Source of the DNA: Actinomycetota bacterium | Lineage (GTDB): Bacteria; Actinomycetota; Acidimicrobiia; IMCC26256; PALSA-610 | Assembly (NCBI GenBank): GCA_003134555.1 | Contig: PLBO01000151.1 | Span: forward strand, 62,001-126,000 | Direction: 5' to 3' | Length of the DNA: 64,000 bases | In this document: piece after piece, positions 53,859 through 61,469 of the stretch | Numbering within the stretch: position 1 is the stretch's first letter | Layout of the letters: the number at the start of each line of letters is the position of its first letter | The notes under the pieces: model-generated | Told to the model about the DNA's origin: nothing | Databases searched by the model: none | What the model saw: only the letters and a program-made list of their open reading frames with translations | Program-made: the position numbers and the translations under genes

Positions 53859-53894
53859 GAACGGGGGGTGCTTCGGCGCCCCCCGTTCACCTTT
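53859..53894 (+). terminator. Intrinsic terminator with UUCG loop
   Basis: A 13-bp stem, 53859-53871 with 53876-53888 (GAACGGGGGGTGC / GCGCCCCCCGTTC, one G-U), closes on a TTCG tetraloop and is followed by ACCTTTT. Such clear Rho-independent terminators are scarce in this window. It ends transcription 32 bp before the ATG at 53926. Confidence 0.88.
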
Positions 53895-53925
53895 TCGGCT
53901 TCGGGCAACAGTAGATTCCGCGCGC

Positions 53926-54162
53926 ATGGCCCGGCCCGCGCACTTCGAGCATTACCGCTACCTCGGCGACAAGCGTTCGCAGGTCGTGTACGACCTCGAT
54001 CTCTACGGCGTCGATCCCGCCGTGACCGCCGCCGTCGACGGAGTGCTCGCCTCCGAGCGCTTCGTCGCGATCTCGCCCCACACCCTTGCCGAGGCGCGCA
54101 ACCGGGGTTATCGCCCGCATCGATCGATCCGCGCGCAGGCGGCGACCGACTCCGATTCTTAG
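53926..54162 (+). CDS. Conserved-looking small protein (78 aa)
   Basis: Starts MARPAHFEHYRYLGDKRSQV, continues with VYDLDLYGVDPAVTAAVDGV and SPHTLAEARNRGYRPHRS. Soluble, mixed charge, no membrane helix and no cysteine. No family recognised. Just downstream of the UUCG terminator, so it is either expressed by read-through or has its own promoter in the 30 bp between. Its end overlaps the stop of the DUF1802 gene on the other strand by 4 bp. Confidence 0.6.
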   Translation: MARPAHFEHYRYLGDKRSQVVYDLDLYGVDPAVTAAVDGVLASERFVAISPHTLAEARNRGYRPHRSIRAQAATDSDS

Positions 54163-54788
54163 GGCTCGGTCGGGTTCCAGCACTCCGCGGGCAGCGCGTC
54201 GCGGATGCCCTTGTGCTTGGCCTCGAACGCGACGTCGGAGAGCACCAGCTCGGACGGCAGCGTCGCGGGGTCGTCCGGGAGCTCGTCGTAGGTGACCCAC
54301 GAGGTGCAACCGCCGTACTCGTCCTTCCAGGGCGCGGCGACGGGCTCGGCGAGCCGGTGCGCGCGCAGCACGAGCACCCACAGCGGGTCGCGCCGCTTCC
54401 ACTTGAACCTCGACTCCACGTAGTCGCGCGCCCATACGAGCTTGGAATCGAGCGCGTCGAGATGCTCGGGCTCGGTGATCGTCGCGACGTCGACGATGTC
54501 GGCCCAGCCGTGGACGGTGATCGGTTGGCCGACGGGTGATGCGTCGGCCAGATCGACCCAATGGGCGTATGCCGGCTTGAGCAATCCGGCCTGTTGGTGC
54601 TCGGCAGTGGGCGAGAGCCAGAACCGCCGGGACGTGAGACCGAAGTGGCGCCCGTCCTCGTGCAGCCCGCCTTTGCGGATGTCGACGATCTGCTCGCCCT
54701 CGAGGAGTGCGTGAACGATCGCCGCCCACTCTTTGAGCGCGGGGGACTTCGACGCGGCAGTGCCCTGGTTCGTGGTCGAGGCGGTCAC
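54159..54788 (-). CDS. DUF1802 family protein
   Basis: 209 aa from GTG 54788; an in-frame ATG at 54812 would overlap the start of the divergent hydrolase gene. The family pattern is visible: ALKEWAAIVHALLEGEQIV, DIRKGGLHEDGRHFGLTSR, RFWLSPTAEHQQAGLLKPAY and DPLWVLVLRAHRL. DUF1802 proteins have no known activity and occur scattered in bacteria. Soluble. The last third (PWKDEYGGCTSWVTYDELPD) resembles the DUF1802 C-terminus. Confidence 0.8.
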   Translation of the reverse strand: MTASTTNQGTAASKSPALKEWAAIVHALLEGEQIVDIRKGGLHEDGRHFGLTSRRFWLSPTAEHQQAGLLKPAYAHWVDLADASPVGQPITVHGWADIVDVATITEPEHLDALDSKLVWARDYVESRFKWKRRDPLWVLVLRAHRLAEPVAAPWKDEYGGCTSWVTYDELPDDPATLPSELVLSDVAFEAKHKGIRDALPAECWNPTEP

Positions 54789-54810
54789 GCGGGCCAGGAT
54801 AACCACCGAC

Positions 54811-55554
54811 ATGGAAGAGCTCGTCTCGGAAGGACTGCGCCTCGGAGCGCATTTCGCGCGTCCGGCCGGCGTCACACGGGTGCCCGGACTGCTCGTGCTT
54901 CCCGGATTTCCTCGCGGCACCGGTGGCGCCGCGGCGCTCGGGAACACCGATCAGACCCTGTGCGATCGCATCGCGCGCGAATCGGGCTGGGCCGGCCTCA
55001 CCTTCACCTTCCGGGGGACCGGCCCGTCGGCCGGCGATTTCTCGATCGAGGGCTGGCTCGCCGACGTGCGCGCCGCGGTCGACGCCCTGCACGCGCGTAC
55101 CGACGTCACAGGGGTCTGGATCGCGGGGTTTCGTCTCGGCGGGACGCTCGCGCTCGTCGTGGCCGCCGACGACGAGCGAGTGCGCGGCATCGCGACCTTC
55201 GCCGCGCCCGCGTCGCTGCGGACCTGGGTGCGCGAGCCCGCGTGGTTCCTCGAGTACGCGCGCCGAACGGGCGTGTTGCGTACGCCGGAATTTCCGACCG
55301 ATCCCGAAGCGTGGATCCGGGCAATCGCGAATCTCGATCCGATCGCGGCCGCGCGACGCATCGGGCCTCGACCCTGGCTGCTCGTGCACGGCAGTGCCGA
55401 CGACGTCGTCCCGGTCGACGACGCGCGGCGGCTGGCCGATGCGGGCGGAGACTGCGTCGATCTGCGGATCGTGGCGAACGGTCCGCACCGCCTGCGTCAC
55501 GACCCCCGAGCGATCGCGGCACTGCTCGGGTGGCTCGACCGTCAGGAGCCCTGA
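54811..55554 (+). CDS. Alpha/beta-hydrolase-fold protein with altered nucleophile elbow
   Basis: 247 aa, ATG at 54811. Fold signatures: GLLVLPGFPRGTGG (oxyanion region), LTFTFRGTGPSAGDFS, WIAGFRLGGTLALVVAA, LLVHGSADDVVPVDDARRLA (acid) and a late GPHRLRHDPR with the His. The nucleophile elbow reads G-F-R-L-G-G, with Arg where Ser is expected in G-x-S-x-G. It may have lost hydrolase activity. Convergent with the Rmd-like gene, whose stop it overlaps by 13 bp. Confidence 0.82.
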   Translation: MEELVSEGLRLGAHFARPAGVTRVPGLLVLPGFPRGTGGAAALGNTDQTLCDRIARESGWAGLTFTFRGTGPSAGDFSIEGWLADVRAAVDALHARTDVTGVWIAGFRLGGTLALVVAADDERVRGIATFAAPASLRTWVREPAWFLEYARRTGVLRTPEFPTDPEAWIRAIANLDPIAAARRIGPRPWLLVHGSADDVVPVDDARRLADAGGDCVDLRIVANGPHRLRHDPRAIAALLGWLDRQEP

Positions 55555-56444
55555 GCCCGCGCGTCGGCCAGGACGGCGTCGAGCGTCTCGTCGAGCGTGT
55601 GTCGCGGCGACCATCCGGTTGCGTCGACGAGCTTGGTCGGATCGCCGACGAGGCGCGGTACCTCGACCGCCCGCACCAGTGCCTCGTCGACCACGACGTC
55701 GAGACCGCCACCGGCGCGGGCGATGAGGCGGTCCGCGATCTCGCCGATCGATGTCCCCGCGCCGCTACACACGTTGTACGGCTCGCCCGGTTTCCCATGC
55801 TCGACGAGGAGACGGTAGGCGCGGACGACGTCGCGCACGTCGGAGACATCGCGCACCGGCTCCCGAGCGCCGGCCGTGATGGTCGTCGCGTGCTCGCGCT
55901 GTGCGTCGACGATGCGGCGCGCCAGCGCGGGGACGACGAAGCGCGCGGATTGACCCGCGCCCGTGTGCGAGAAGGCGCGGACGCGCACCGTCTCGAGACC
56001 GGCGCCGAGCCAGGCTTGTAGTGCCAGGAACGACGCCGCGACCTTGCTCGCGCCGTAGGGCGTGATCGGCCGGAGGGGAGCGTCCTCGCTCAGGCGCGGG
56101 CTCTCGGCGTCGATCTTGCCGTACTCCTCGGAGCTCCCCACGACGAGGACGCGTCGCACTCCGGAATCACGAGCGGCGTCGAGGACGTTCGCCGTTCCCT
56201 CGACGTTGACGCGCAAGCACATGGTCGGATCACGCCACGATGCGCCGACGTCCGACCACGCGGCCAGGTGGTAGACGACCTCGGGCCGCGCCGCGTCGAA
56301 CACTTCCCGAACTGTCCGCCGGTCGGTGATGTCGAACGCTCCGCTCGCGTCTCCGGGAACTATGACCTCGTCGTCGCATTCGTGGAGATGGGCGAGGAGG
56401 TGTGGGCCGACGAAGCCGGTCGCGCCGGTTATCAGCGCCCTCAT
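55542..56444 (-). CDS. rmd: GDP-6-deoxy-D-mannose reductase-like epimerase/dehydratase
   Basis: 300 aa, ATG at 56444 overlapping the upstream stop. Extended SDR with an intact NAD(P) loop ITGATGFVGPHLLAHL, VYHLAAWSDVGASWRDP, VVGSSEEYGKID, catalytic Y-G-A-S-K, RAFSHTGAGQSARFVVPAL and DVSDVRDVVRAYRLL. The pattern is that of Rmd, which reduces GDP-4-keto-6-deoxymannose to GDP-D-rhamnose. The upstream dehydratase gene gmd is not in the window. Followed upstream by three GT4 genes, as in rhamnan loci. Confidence 0.82.
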   Translation of the reverse strand: MRALITGATGFVGPHLLAHLHECDDEVIVPGDASGAFDITDRRTVREVFDAARPEVVYHLAAWSDVGASWRDPTMCLRVNVEGTANVLDAARDSGVRRVLVVGSSEEYGKIDAESPRLSEDAPLRPITPYGASKVAASFLALQAWLGAGLETVRVRAFSHTGAGQSARFVVPALARRIVDAQREHATTITAGAREPVRDVSDVRDVVRAYRLLVEHGKPGEPYNVCSGAGTSIGEIADRLIARAGGGLDVVVDEALVRAVEVPRLVGDPTKLVDATGWSPRHTLDETLDAVLADARAQGS

Positions 56445-57598
56445 CCGGGCACGGCCGCCCGGCGCCCGCGACCGCTCGTCCCGCGACCGATGGCCCGGCG
56501 GTAGGCATCGACGTGCGCGTCGATCGAGCGCTCCCAGGTGAACGTCGCGGCGCGGGCGGGCCCGGCCGCGCGCAACCGCTCCGCGACGTTCGCATCGTCG
56601 AGGACGGTCGACAGCGCGCGGGCGAGCGCATCGGGATCGGCCGGCGGGACGAGCAGCGCCGCATCGCCGACCACCTCTTCGAGGGCCGAACCCGAAGTCG
56701 TCACGAGCGGGGTGCCGCTCGCGAGCGCCTCGAGCGCCGGCATGCCGAAGCCCTCGACGAGCGACGGATACGCGATGACCTCGGCTCGCCGGAAGAGGGC
56801 GGCGAGTGTGGCGTCGTCGACGTAGCCGGGACGCAGGATGCGCGTCGCGACGCCGCTCGACGCGATCGCGGCGCGCGCCTCCGCCACACCCCACCCGTCA
56901 CCGCCGGCGAGGACGAGCTGGAGGTCGGGGTGCGCCGGTGCGATACGCGCGAACGCGCGCACGAGAGTGGGAACGTCTTTGCGAGGCTCGATGGTGCTCG
57001 CGAACGCGACGTAGGGGCTCGTGATTCCGTGCTTGGCCAGCGCGGCTCGGTCGGCCGCGTCGTCGCCCGTCGGGGAGAAGCGCAGATGATCGACGCCGTG
57101 ATGCACGACCACGATCTCGCCCTGCAGTCGGAAACGTGCGCGCAGGCCCTCGGCGGCGTCGTTGCTCCCGGTGATGATGACGTCGGCGCGGCGGGCGGAC
57201 GCGGCGATCATGCGGCGGAAGTAGATGACCTTCGAGCGCTCGTGCCATTCGGGATGATCGAAGAAGGTGAGGTCGTGCATGGCGACCACGGTCGGAACAG
57301 TCGAGCGCAGGGGCATCGTGTAGTGCGGACCGTGCCAGACGTCGGGTCGGATCCGCTGCGCGACGCGTGGCCCGGCCGCCTGTTCCCAAGCCAACCGGAC
57401 TGGCCGGTGCTTCGGTGCGAGCGCGTGCAGTTCGGCCCTCGGCGCGAGGTCGGTCCAGCGTGTGATGTCGTCGCGGCGCGTCAGCAGGTGCACGTCGATG
57501 TCGTCGCGCGCCGAGATCCCGCGCGCGATGGCGATCGTGTACACACCCGCGCCGACCGGGCGGGCGGGGACGGCCGAGACATCGAGGAGCACGCGCAC
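56441..57598 (-). CDS. GT4-family glycosyltransferase (WbpY/WbdA-like)
   Basis: 385 aa, GTG at 57598. MRVLLDVSAVPARPVGAGVY, VWHGPHYTMPLRSTVPTVVA, MHDLTFFDHPEWH, FASTIEPRKDVPTLVRAF and the E-x7-E motif in LVEGFGMPALEAL. The GxGxYT / MHDLTFF / TIEPRKD set is typical of mannosyl- and rhamnosyltransferases of homopolymer O-chains. First of three tandem GT4 genes upstream of rmd. Cytoplasmic. Linkage unknown. Confidence 0.87.
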   Translation of the reverse strand: MRVLLDVSAVPARPVGAGVYTIAIARGISARDDIDVHLLTRRDDITRWTDLAPRAELHALAPKHRPVRLAWEQAAGPRVAQRIRPDVWHGPHYTMPLRSTVPTVVAMHDLTFFDHPEWHERSKVIYFRRMIAASARRADVIITGSNDAAEGLRARFRLQGEIVVVHHGVDHLRFSPTGDDAADRAALAKHGITSPYVAFASTIEPRKDVPTLVRAFARIAPAHPDLQLVLAGGDGWGVAEARAAIASSGVATRILRPGYVDDATLAALFRRAEVIAYPSLVEGFGMPALEALASGTPLVTTSGSALEEVVGDAALLVPPADPDALARALSTVLDDANVAERLRAAGPARAATFTWERSIDAHVDAYRRAIGRGTSGRGRRAAVPG

Positions 57599-57607
57599 GG
57601 GCGGAGT

Positions 57608-58693
57608 CTACGAAGCCGGGTACGTGAGCGCGCGAGCGTAGGCGCGGCTGTGACCCTCGGCCGAGCGGTTCCAGTTGAGCTCGGCCGCGCGGGCGAGCCC
57701 GGCGCGTCCGAGGTCGATACGAAAGTTGTCGTCGTCGAGCATGCGCCCGATCTGTTCGACGCACGCGTCGACGTCGCCGGGGGCGAAGAGCGCTCCCGCG
57801 CCCTCCACGACCTCTTCGAGCGACGAGCCGGTCGTGACGATCGTCGGAACACCTCGGGCCATAGCCTCCGCCGCCGGGAGTCCGAATCCCTCGTACAGCG
57901 ACGCCAGGCAGAACGCGGACGCCCGACGGTAGAGCGCGTCGAGCACCGACCAGGGTTGCGCGCCGATCACGCGCACGAACGATCTGTCGAGACCGTGTAC
58001 CTCTCCCCAGCCGCGCGGACCGGCCACGACGAGCGTGAGGTCGGGTCGCGTGCGGCGGAGACGCTCGACGGCGCGCACGATCGTGATGACGTCCTTGCGC
58101 GGCTCGACTGTCCCGACCGTGAGCACGTACGGAGGTTGCACTCCGGCACGCGCGACGGCCCGGTCGATCTCGTCGGGATCGCGTGGCAACGGCGCGTCGA
58201 CGCCGAACGGAACGACTTCGATTCGGTCGAGGTCGAATCCCTCGCGCGCGAGCTCCTCGCGTGTGAACATCGACGGTACGACGACGATGCTCGCGTGGCG
58301 CCGCGCGAGCGTGAGGCCGCGCGTGTGGAAGTTGACGCCCCGTCTGGTCGTCACCTCCGGCAGCCGGCGGAAGGCGATGTCGTGCACGGTCACTACCAGC
58401 GGGCGGTCGCGCACCGGCGGTATCGCCAGGCTCGGCGCGTGCACCACGTCGGCCTCGATCCGGACGCGCGGTCGTTGCAGGCGGTGCCAGAGCTCGTAGC
58501 GCACGCTGCCGTGGGGAGGTCCGAGGTCGATCCACGGGACGCGCGGAGCGACCCCGCGGGGTCTTTCACCGGCCGCGAAGGCGATCGGCTCGACCCCGAA
58601 GTCGGGGAGGTGGCGGAGAAGCGCGATCTCGTAGCGACCGATGCCGCCGGGCACCGGCTGCAGCAATTGACCTGCGTGCACCGCAACTTTCAC
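57608..58693 (-). CDS. GT4-family glycosyltransferase
   Basis: 361 aa. The GTG at 58693 overlaps the upstream stop (GTGA) and begins VKVAVHAGQLLQPVPGGIGR, so a longer reading to 58753 is not needed. TVHDIAFRRLPEVTTRRG, VLTVGTVEPRKDVITIVRAV and E-x7-E in LYEGFGLPAAEAMARG. Same subfamily as its two neighbours. The three differ mostly in the N-terminal acceptor domain. Nine base pairs separate it from the next gene. Confidence 0.87.
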   Translation of the reverse strand: MKVAVHAGQLLQPVPGGIGRYEIALLRHLPDFGVEPIAFAAGERPRGVAPRVPWIDLGPPHGSVRYELWHRLQRPRVRIEADVVHAPSLAIPPVRDRPLVVTVHDIAFRRLPEVTTRRGVNFHTRGLTLARRHASIVVVPSMFTREELAREGFDLDRIEVVPFGVDAPLPRDPDEIDRAVARAGVQPPYVLTVGTVEPRKDVITIVRAVERLRRTRPDLTLVVAGPRGWGEVHGLDRSFVRVIGAQPWSVLDALYRRASAFCLASLYEGFGLPAAEAMARGVPTIVTTGSSLEEVVEGAGALFAPGDVDACVEQIGRMLDDDNFRIDLGRAGLARAAELNWNRSAEGHSRAYARALTYPAS

Positions 58694-59832
58694 GCCGGCT
58701 GCTCCACGACTCTCCGGTAGCAGGACGCGAGCGCGCGCGCGGTGTGGTCCCACGAGAAGGCGTGCACTCGATCGCGTCCGCGCGCGACGAGCTCGGACCG
58801 GAGCGTTTCGTCGGTCATCACGCGATCTATCTCGTCGGCGAGGTTCTGCTCGTTGGTCGGTTCGAACAGCAGCGCGGCATCGCCCGCGACCTCGGGGATC
58901 GCCCCCGCGCGCGCGGCAACGACCGGGACGCCCGCGGTCATCGCCTCGAGTACCGGGAAGCCGAAGCCTTCGTAGATCGACGGGTAAGCGAGCAGCGTTG
59001 CGTTCTCCAGGAGCGCCCGCCGGCCCGCGTCGGAGACTCCGCCGGCCAGCACGACGCGTTCGCGGGCGCCCGGAGGCAGACGAGCGATCGCGGCTTCGAT
59101 CTCGGGCCGGCCCGGCCCGTCGTGACCGGCGATGACGAGGCGTACGTCGGCGTGGCGCGCCGCGAGCTCGCCGAACGCGCCGACAAGGTGCGCGAAGTTC
59201 TTGCGGGGTTCGAGCGTGCCGATCGCGACGATGAACGGGGCACCGCCGAGGGCGGCCGCGACGGCAGGAGGCATCTGGGCCGCGTCACCCAGTGACGGAA
59301 TACCGAGCGGGATCACGACGAGCCGCCCGGCCGCGCGCAGGCCCCGACCGAAGATCTCCTCGATCTCGTCGGCCACGAACTCCGATCCGGTGTGAAGCGT
59401 CGCGCCGCGTGCGACGGCCCGCCGGATTGCGGGTTCGAACGCGCGTACTTCCGGAGTACAGAGCTCCGGATAGCGGACGAACGAGCAGTCGTACACGCTG
59501 ACGACCGTCGGCAACCGGCTCGGAGGCGCGAGGTAGTTGGTCGCGTGGACGACGTGCGCGGGGCGCAACCATCGATCGATGCTCGGCGCGTCGGCTCGTA
59601 CCCACGATCTGAGCAGGATGCGCGCCGGAATCGGTACGAAGCGCGTGTTCGGTGGCACCGCGTCGCGGTGCAGGCGCGCCCGGACGCTGAGTGTGTACGG
59701 AACGAGGTCCGGGCCGGCTTCGAGCGCGCGCAGCGCGTCGATGATCTCCGCGACTGCGGCGCCGATGCCGGAACGCGCGCCGAGCAATGGCGTGACGTCG
59801 ATCGCAACGGTCGGACGCGCCGTCGGAGACAC
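58690..59832 (-). CDS. GT4-family glycosyltransferase
   Basis: 380 aa, GTG at 59832. VAIDVTPLLGARSGIGAAVA, VVHATNYLAPPSRLPTVVSV, YDCSFVRYPELCTPEV, VAIGTLEPRKNFAHLVGAF and E-x7-E in YEGFGFPVLEAMTAG. First gene of the minus-strand operon GT4-GT4-GT4-rmd. Divergent from the amidase gene, with an 86-bp shared upstream region that holds no clear operator by eye. Confidence 0.87.
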   Translation of the reverse strand: MSPTARPTVAIDVTPLLGARSGIGAAVAEIIDALRALEAGPDLVPYTLSVRARLHRDAVPPNTRFVPIPARILLRSWVRADAPSIDRWLRPAHVVHATNYLAPPSRLPTVVSVYDCSFVRYPELCTPEVRAFEPAIRRAVARGATLHTGSEFVADEIEEIFGRGLRAAGRLVVIPLGIPSLGDAAQMPPAVAAALGGAPFIVAIGTLEPRKNFAHLVGAFGELAARHADVRLVIAGHDGPGRPEIEAAIARLPPGARERVVLAGGVSDAGRRALLENATLLAYPSIYEGFGFPVLEAMTAGVPVVAARAGAIPEVAGDAALLFEPTNEQNLADEIDRVMTDETLRSELVARGRDRVHAFSWDHTARALASCYRRVVEQPA

Positions 59833-59918
59833 CGCAGGTTGCTACCACACATCGACCGGTACGCTGTAGCTTCGAAGGCGGGCTGAGTTGCCGATGACCC
59901 TGGTGGAGAGCTGGACCA

Positions 59919-61460
59919 GTGCAGCACGACGACAGCCACGATTCCGTTTCTCGTCGTCTCACTCGCCGCGCCGCGTTGCAGCTCGGCGCCGGAGCAGGCG
60001 TCGCCGCAGTAGCGGCGCCATATGTCGCGCGTCACTCCGGCGGCACTCACGCGGTCGATCTGGGCGATGTGCAGTCGGTGTTCAGCGCCGTACCCAACTG
60101 GCCCGTACCGTCGATCGTGACGCGCCCGCGCTGGGGCGCCAACGAGGGTCTGCGCAAATCCGGCCAGAGTTACGACACGCGGATCACGAAGATCGTCGTG
60201 CATCACACGGGAACGCCGAACGACATCACGGACTACGCCGGGTTGTGCCGCGGGATCCTCGCGAACGAGACATCCGGCGAGTACATCGACATCGCGTACA
60301 ACTGGCTCATCGATCCGAACGGTCGGATCTACGAAGGTCGCTGGGCCCAGGATTATCCGTCGGGCGCGGCGCACACCGGAGAGCGCAGCGGTGCCAACGT
60401 GCGCGGCGCGCACGCGATCTATCACAACACGAGCACCATCGGGATCGCGCTGATGGGCACCTACGACACCGTCGATCCATCACCCGCGATGCTCGATGCC
60501 CTCGTCTCGCTGCTCGCCTGGAAGTGCGCGCGTTGGGGGATCGATCCGCTCGGCCGTGGTTCGTTTCTCGCGACGAACGGCAGGCTCGAGAATCTGTTCA
60601 ACATCTGCGGCCATCGCGACACCTCCGCGACCGACTGCCCGGGCCAGCGCGTCGAGCCGATGTTGCCGGCGATCCGCGCGCGGGCGGCGAGCCGCGTCGC
60701 CGGTTCCGGCTACTGGATCGCGACCGAGCTCGGCGAAGTGCTGGCGTTCGGCGGTGCGCCTCTCGTGAGCACGGCCGGGTTCCGGCTGACGAGCCGGATC
60801 GTGGGGATCGCCGGTCACCCCTCGGGCACGGCGTACTGGTTGTTCGCGGGTGACGGCAGCGTGTACGCGTTCGGCGGCGCCGGGTTCTACGGCGGCATGA
60901 ACGGGCGCCACCTCAACGCGCCCCTCGTCGGCATGGCTGCGACTCCGTCGGGTCGGGGCTACTGGTTGGTTGCCGGCGACGGCGGCATCTTCAGCTTCGG
61001 CGACGCCCGGTTCTTCGGTTCGACGGGAGGGATGCGACTGAACGCGCCGGTTCTCGGCATGACGCCGACGCGCACCGGACAGGGCTATTGGCTCTACGCG
61101 CGAGACGGTGGCGTCTTCAGCTACGGCGACGCCGTGTTCCACGGCTCGACCGGCGGCATCCGCCTGAATCAGCCCGTCACGTCGATGGCCGCGCGGCCGC
61201 AAGGCGACGGTTACTGGATGATCGCCCGTGACGGCGGCGTCTTCTCGTTCGGACGGGCACCGTTCGAGGGTTCGGCCGCGAGCTCGCGATCGCCGTTGCC
61301 GTTCGTCGCGATGCTGCCGTCGACGACGGGCAAGGGCTACGTCATGTTGCGTGAGGACGGCCGGCTGGCCGCGTTCGGCGACGCACCGATCCTCGGCGAC
61401 TCGCAGGGAAACGTGTTCGGACGCGCGGTCGGCATCGCGGGCCGGCTGAGTCCGCTGTAG
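59919..61460 (+). CDS. Tat-exported N-acetylmuramoyl-L-alanine amidase with six-unit GYW propeller
   Basis: 513 aa, GTG at 59919. The N-terminus has a Tat-type signal (SRRLTRRAALQLGAGAGVAA). Residues about 70-255 form a PGRP/amidase_2 domain: VTRPRWGANEGLR, KIVVHHTGTPND (first zinc His), YNWLIDPNGRIYEGRW, AHAIYHNTSTIGIALMG and ICGHRDTSATDCPGQ (later zinc His and Cys-containing loop). It should cut the amide between MurNAc and the peptide stem. Residues 264-513 are six GYW repeats like those in 42137-44413, perhaps for binding the surface polymer. Confidence 0.9.
   Translation: MQHDDSHDSVSRRLTRRAALQLGAGAGVAAVAAPYVARHSGGTHAVDLGDVQSVFSAVPNWPVPSIVTRPRWGANEGLRKSGQSYDTRITKIVVHHTGTPNDITDYAGLCRGILANETSGEYIDIAYNWLIDPNGRIYEGRWAQDYPSGAAHTGERSGANVRGAHAIYHNTSTIGIALMGTYDTVDPSPAMLDALVSLLAWKCARWGIDPLGRGSFLATNGRLENLFNICGHRDTSATDCPGQRVEPMLPAIRARAASRVAGSGYWIATELGEVLAFGGAPLVSTAGFRLTSRIVGIAGHPSGTAYWLFAGDGSVYAFGGAGFYGGMNGRHLNAPLVGMAATPSGRGYWLVAGDGGIFSFGDARFFGSTGGMRLNAPVLGMTPTRTGQGYWLYARDGGVFSYGDAVFHGSTGGIRLNQPVTSMAARPQGDGYWMIARDGGVFSFGRAPFEGSAASSRSPLPFVAMLPSTTGKGYVMLREDGRLAAFGDAPILGDSQGNVFGRAVGIAGRLSPL
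60708..61457 (+). repeat. Six tandem GYW-DGG-FSFGDA protein repeats (about 42 aa each)
   Basis: Units start at GYWIATELGE, AYWLFAGDGS, GYWLVAGDGG, GYWLYARDGG, GYWMIARDGG and GYVMLREDGR. The three middle units keep the full consensus ending F-S-F/Y-G-D/R-A. Number and period of units equal those in the FG-GAP protein. Confidence 0.85.
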
Positions 61461-61469
61461 TAGCTCGCG

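Larger units (their letters stand above)
53678..53896 (+). ncRNA. Candidate short transcript with ultra-Shine-Dalgarno and self-pairing leader
   Basis: The gap 53624-53925 holds a compact unit: a possible -35 TTCCAC (53643) and -10 TACAAA (53666), then AGAAAGGAGGTGGTCC (53683-53698), and a strong terminator at 53859-53894. The 16-mer pairs with the bacterial 16S rRNA 3' end over its full length if one G-U is allowed. Positions 53689-53699 can also pair with 53761-53771 (11 bp, one G-U), which would hide the ribosome site. No Rfam family is recognised by eye. A small mRNA, a leader or a ribosome-binding RNA are all possible. The boundaries are estimates. Confidence 0.35.
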
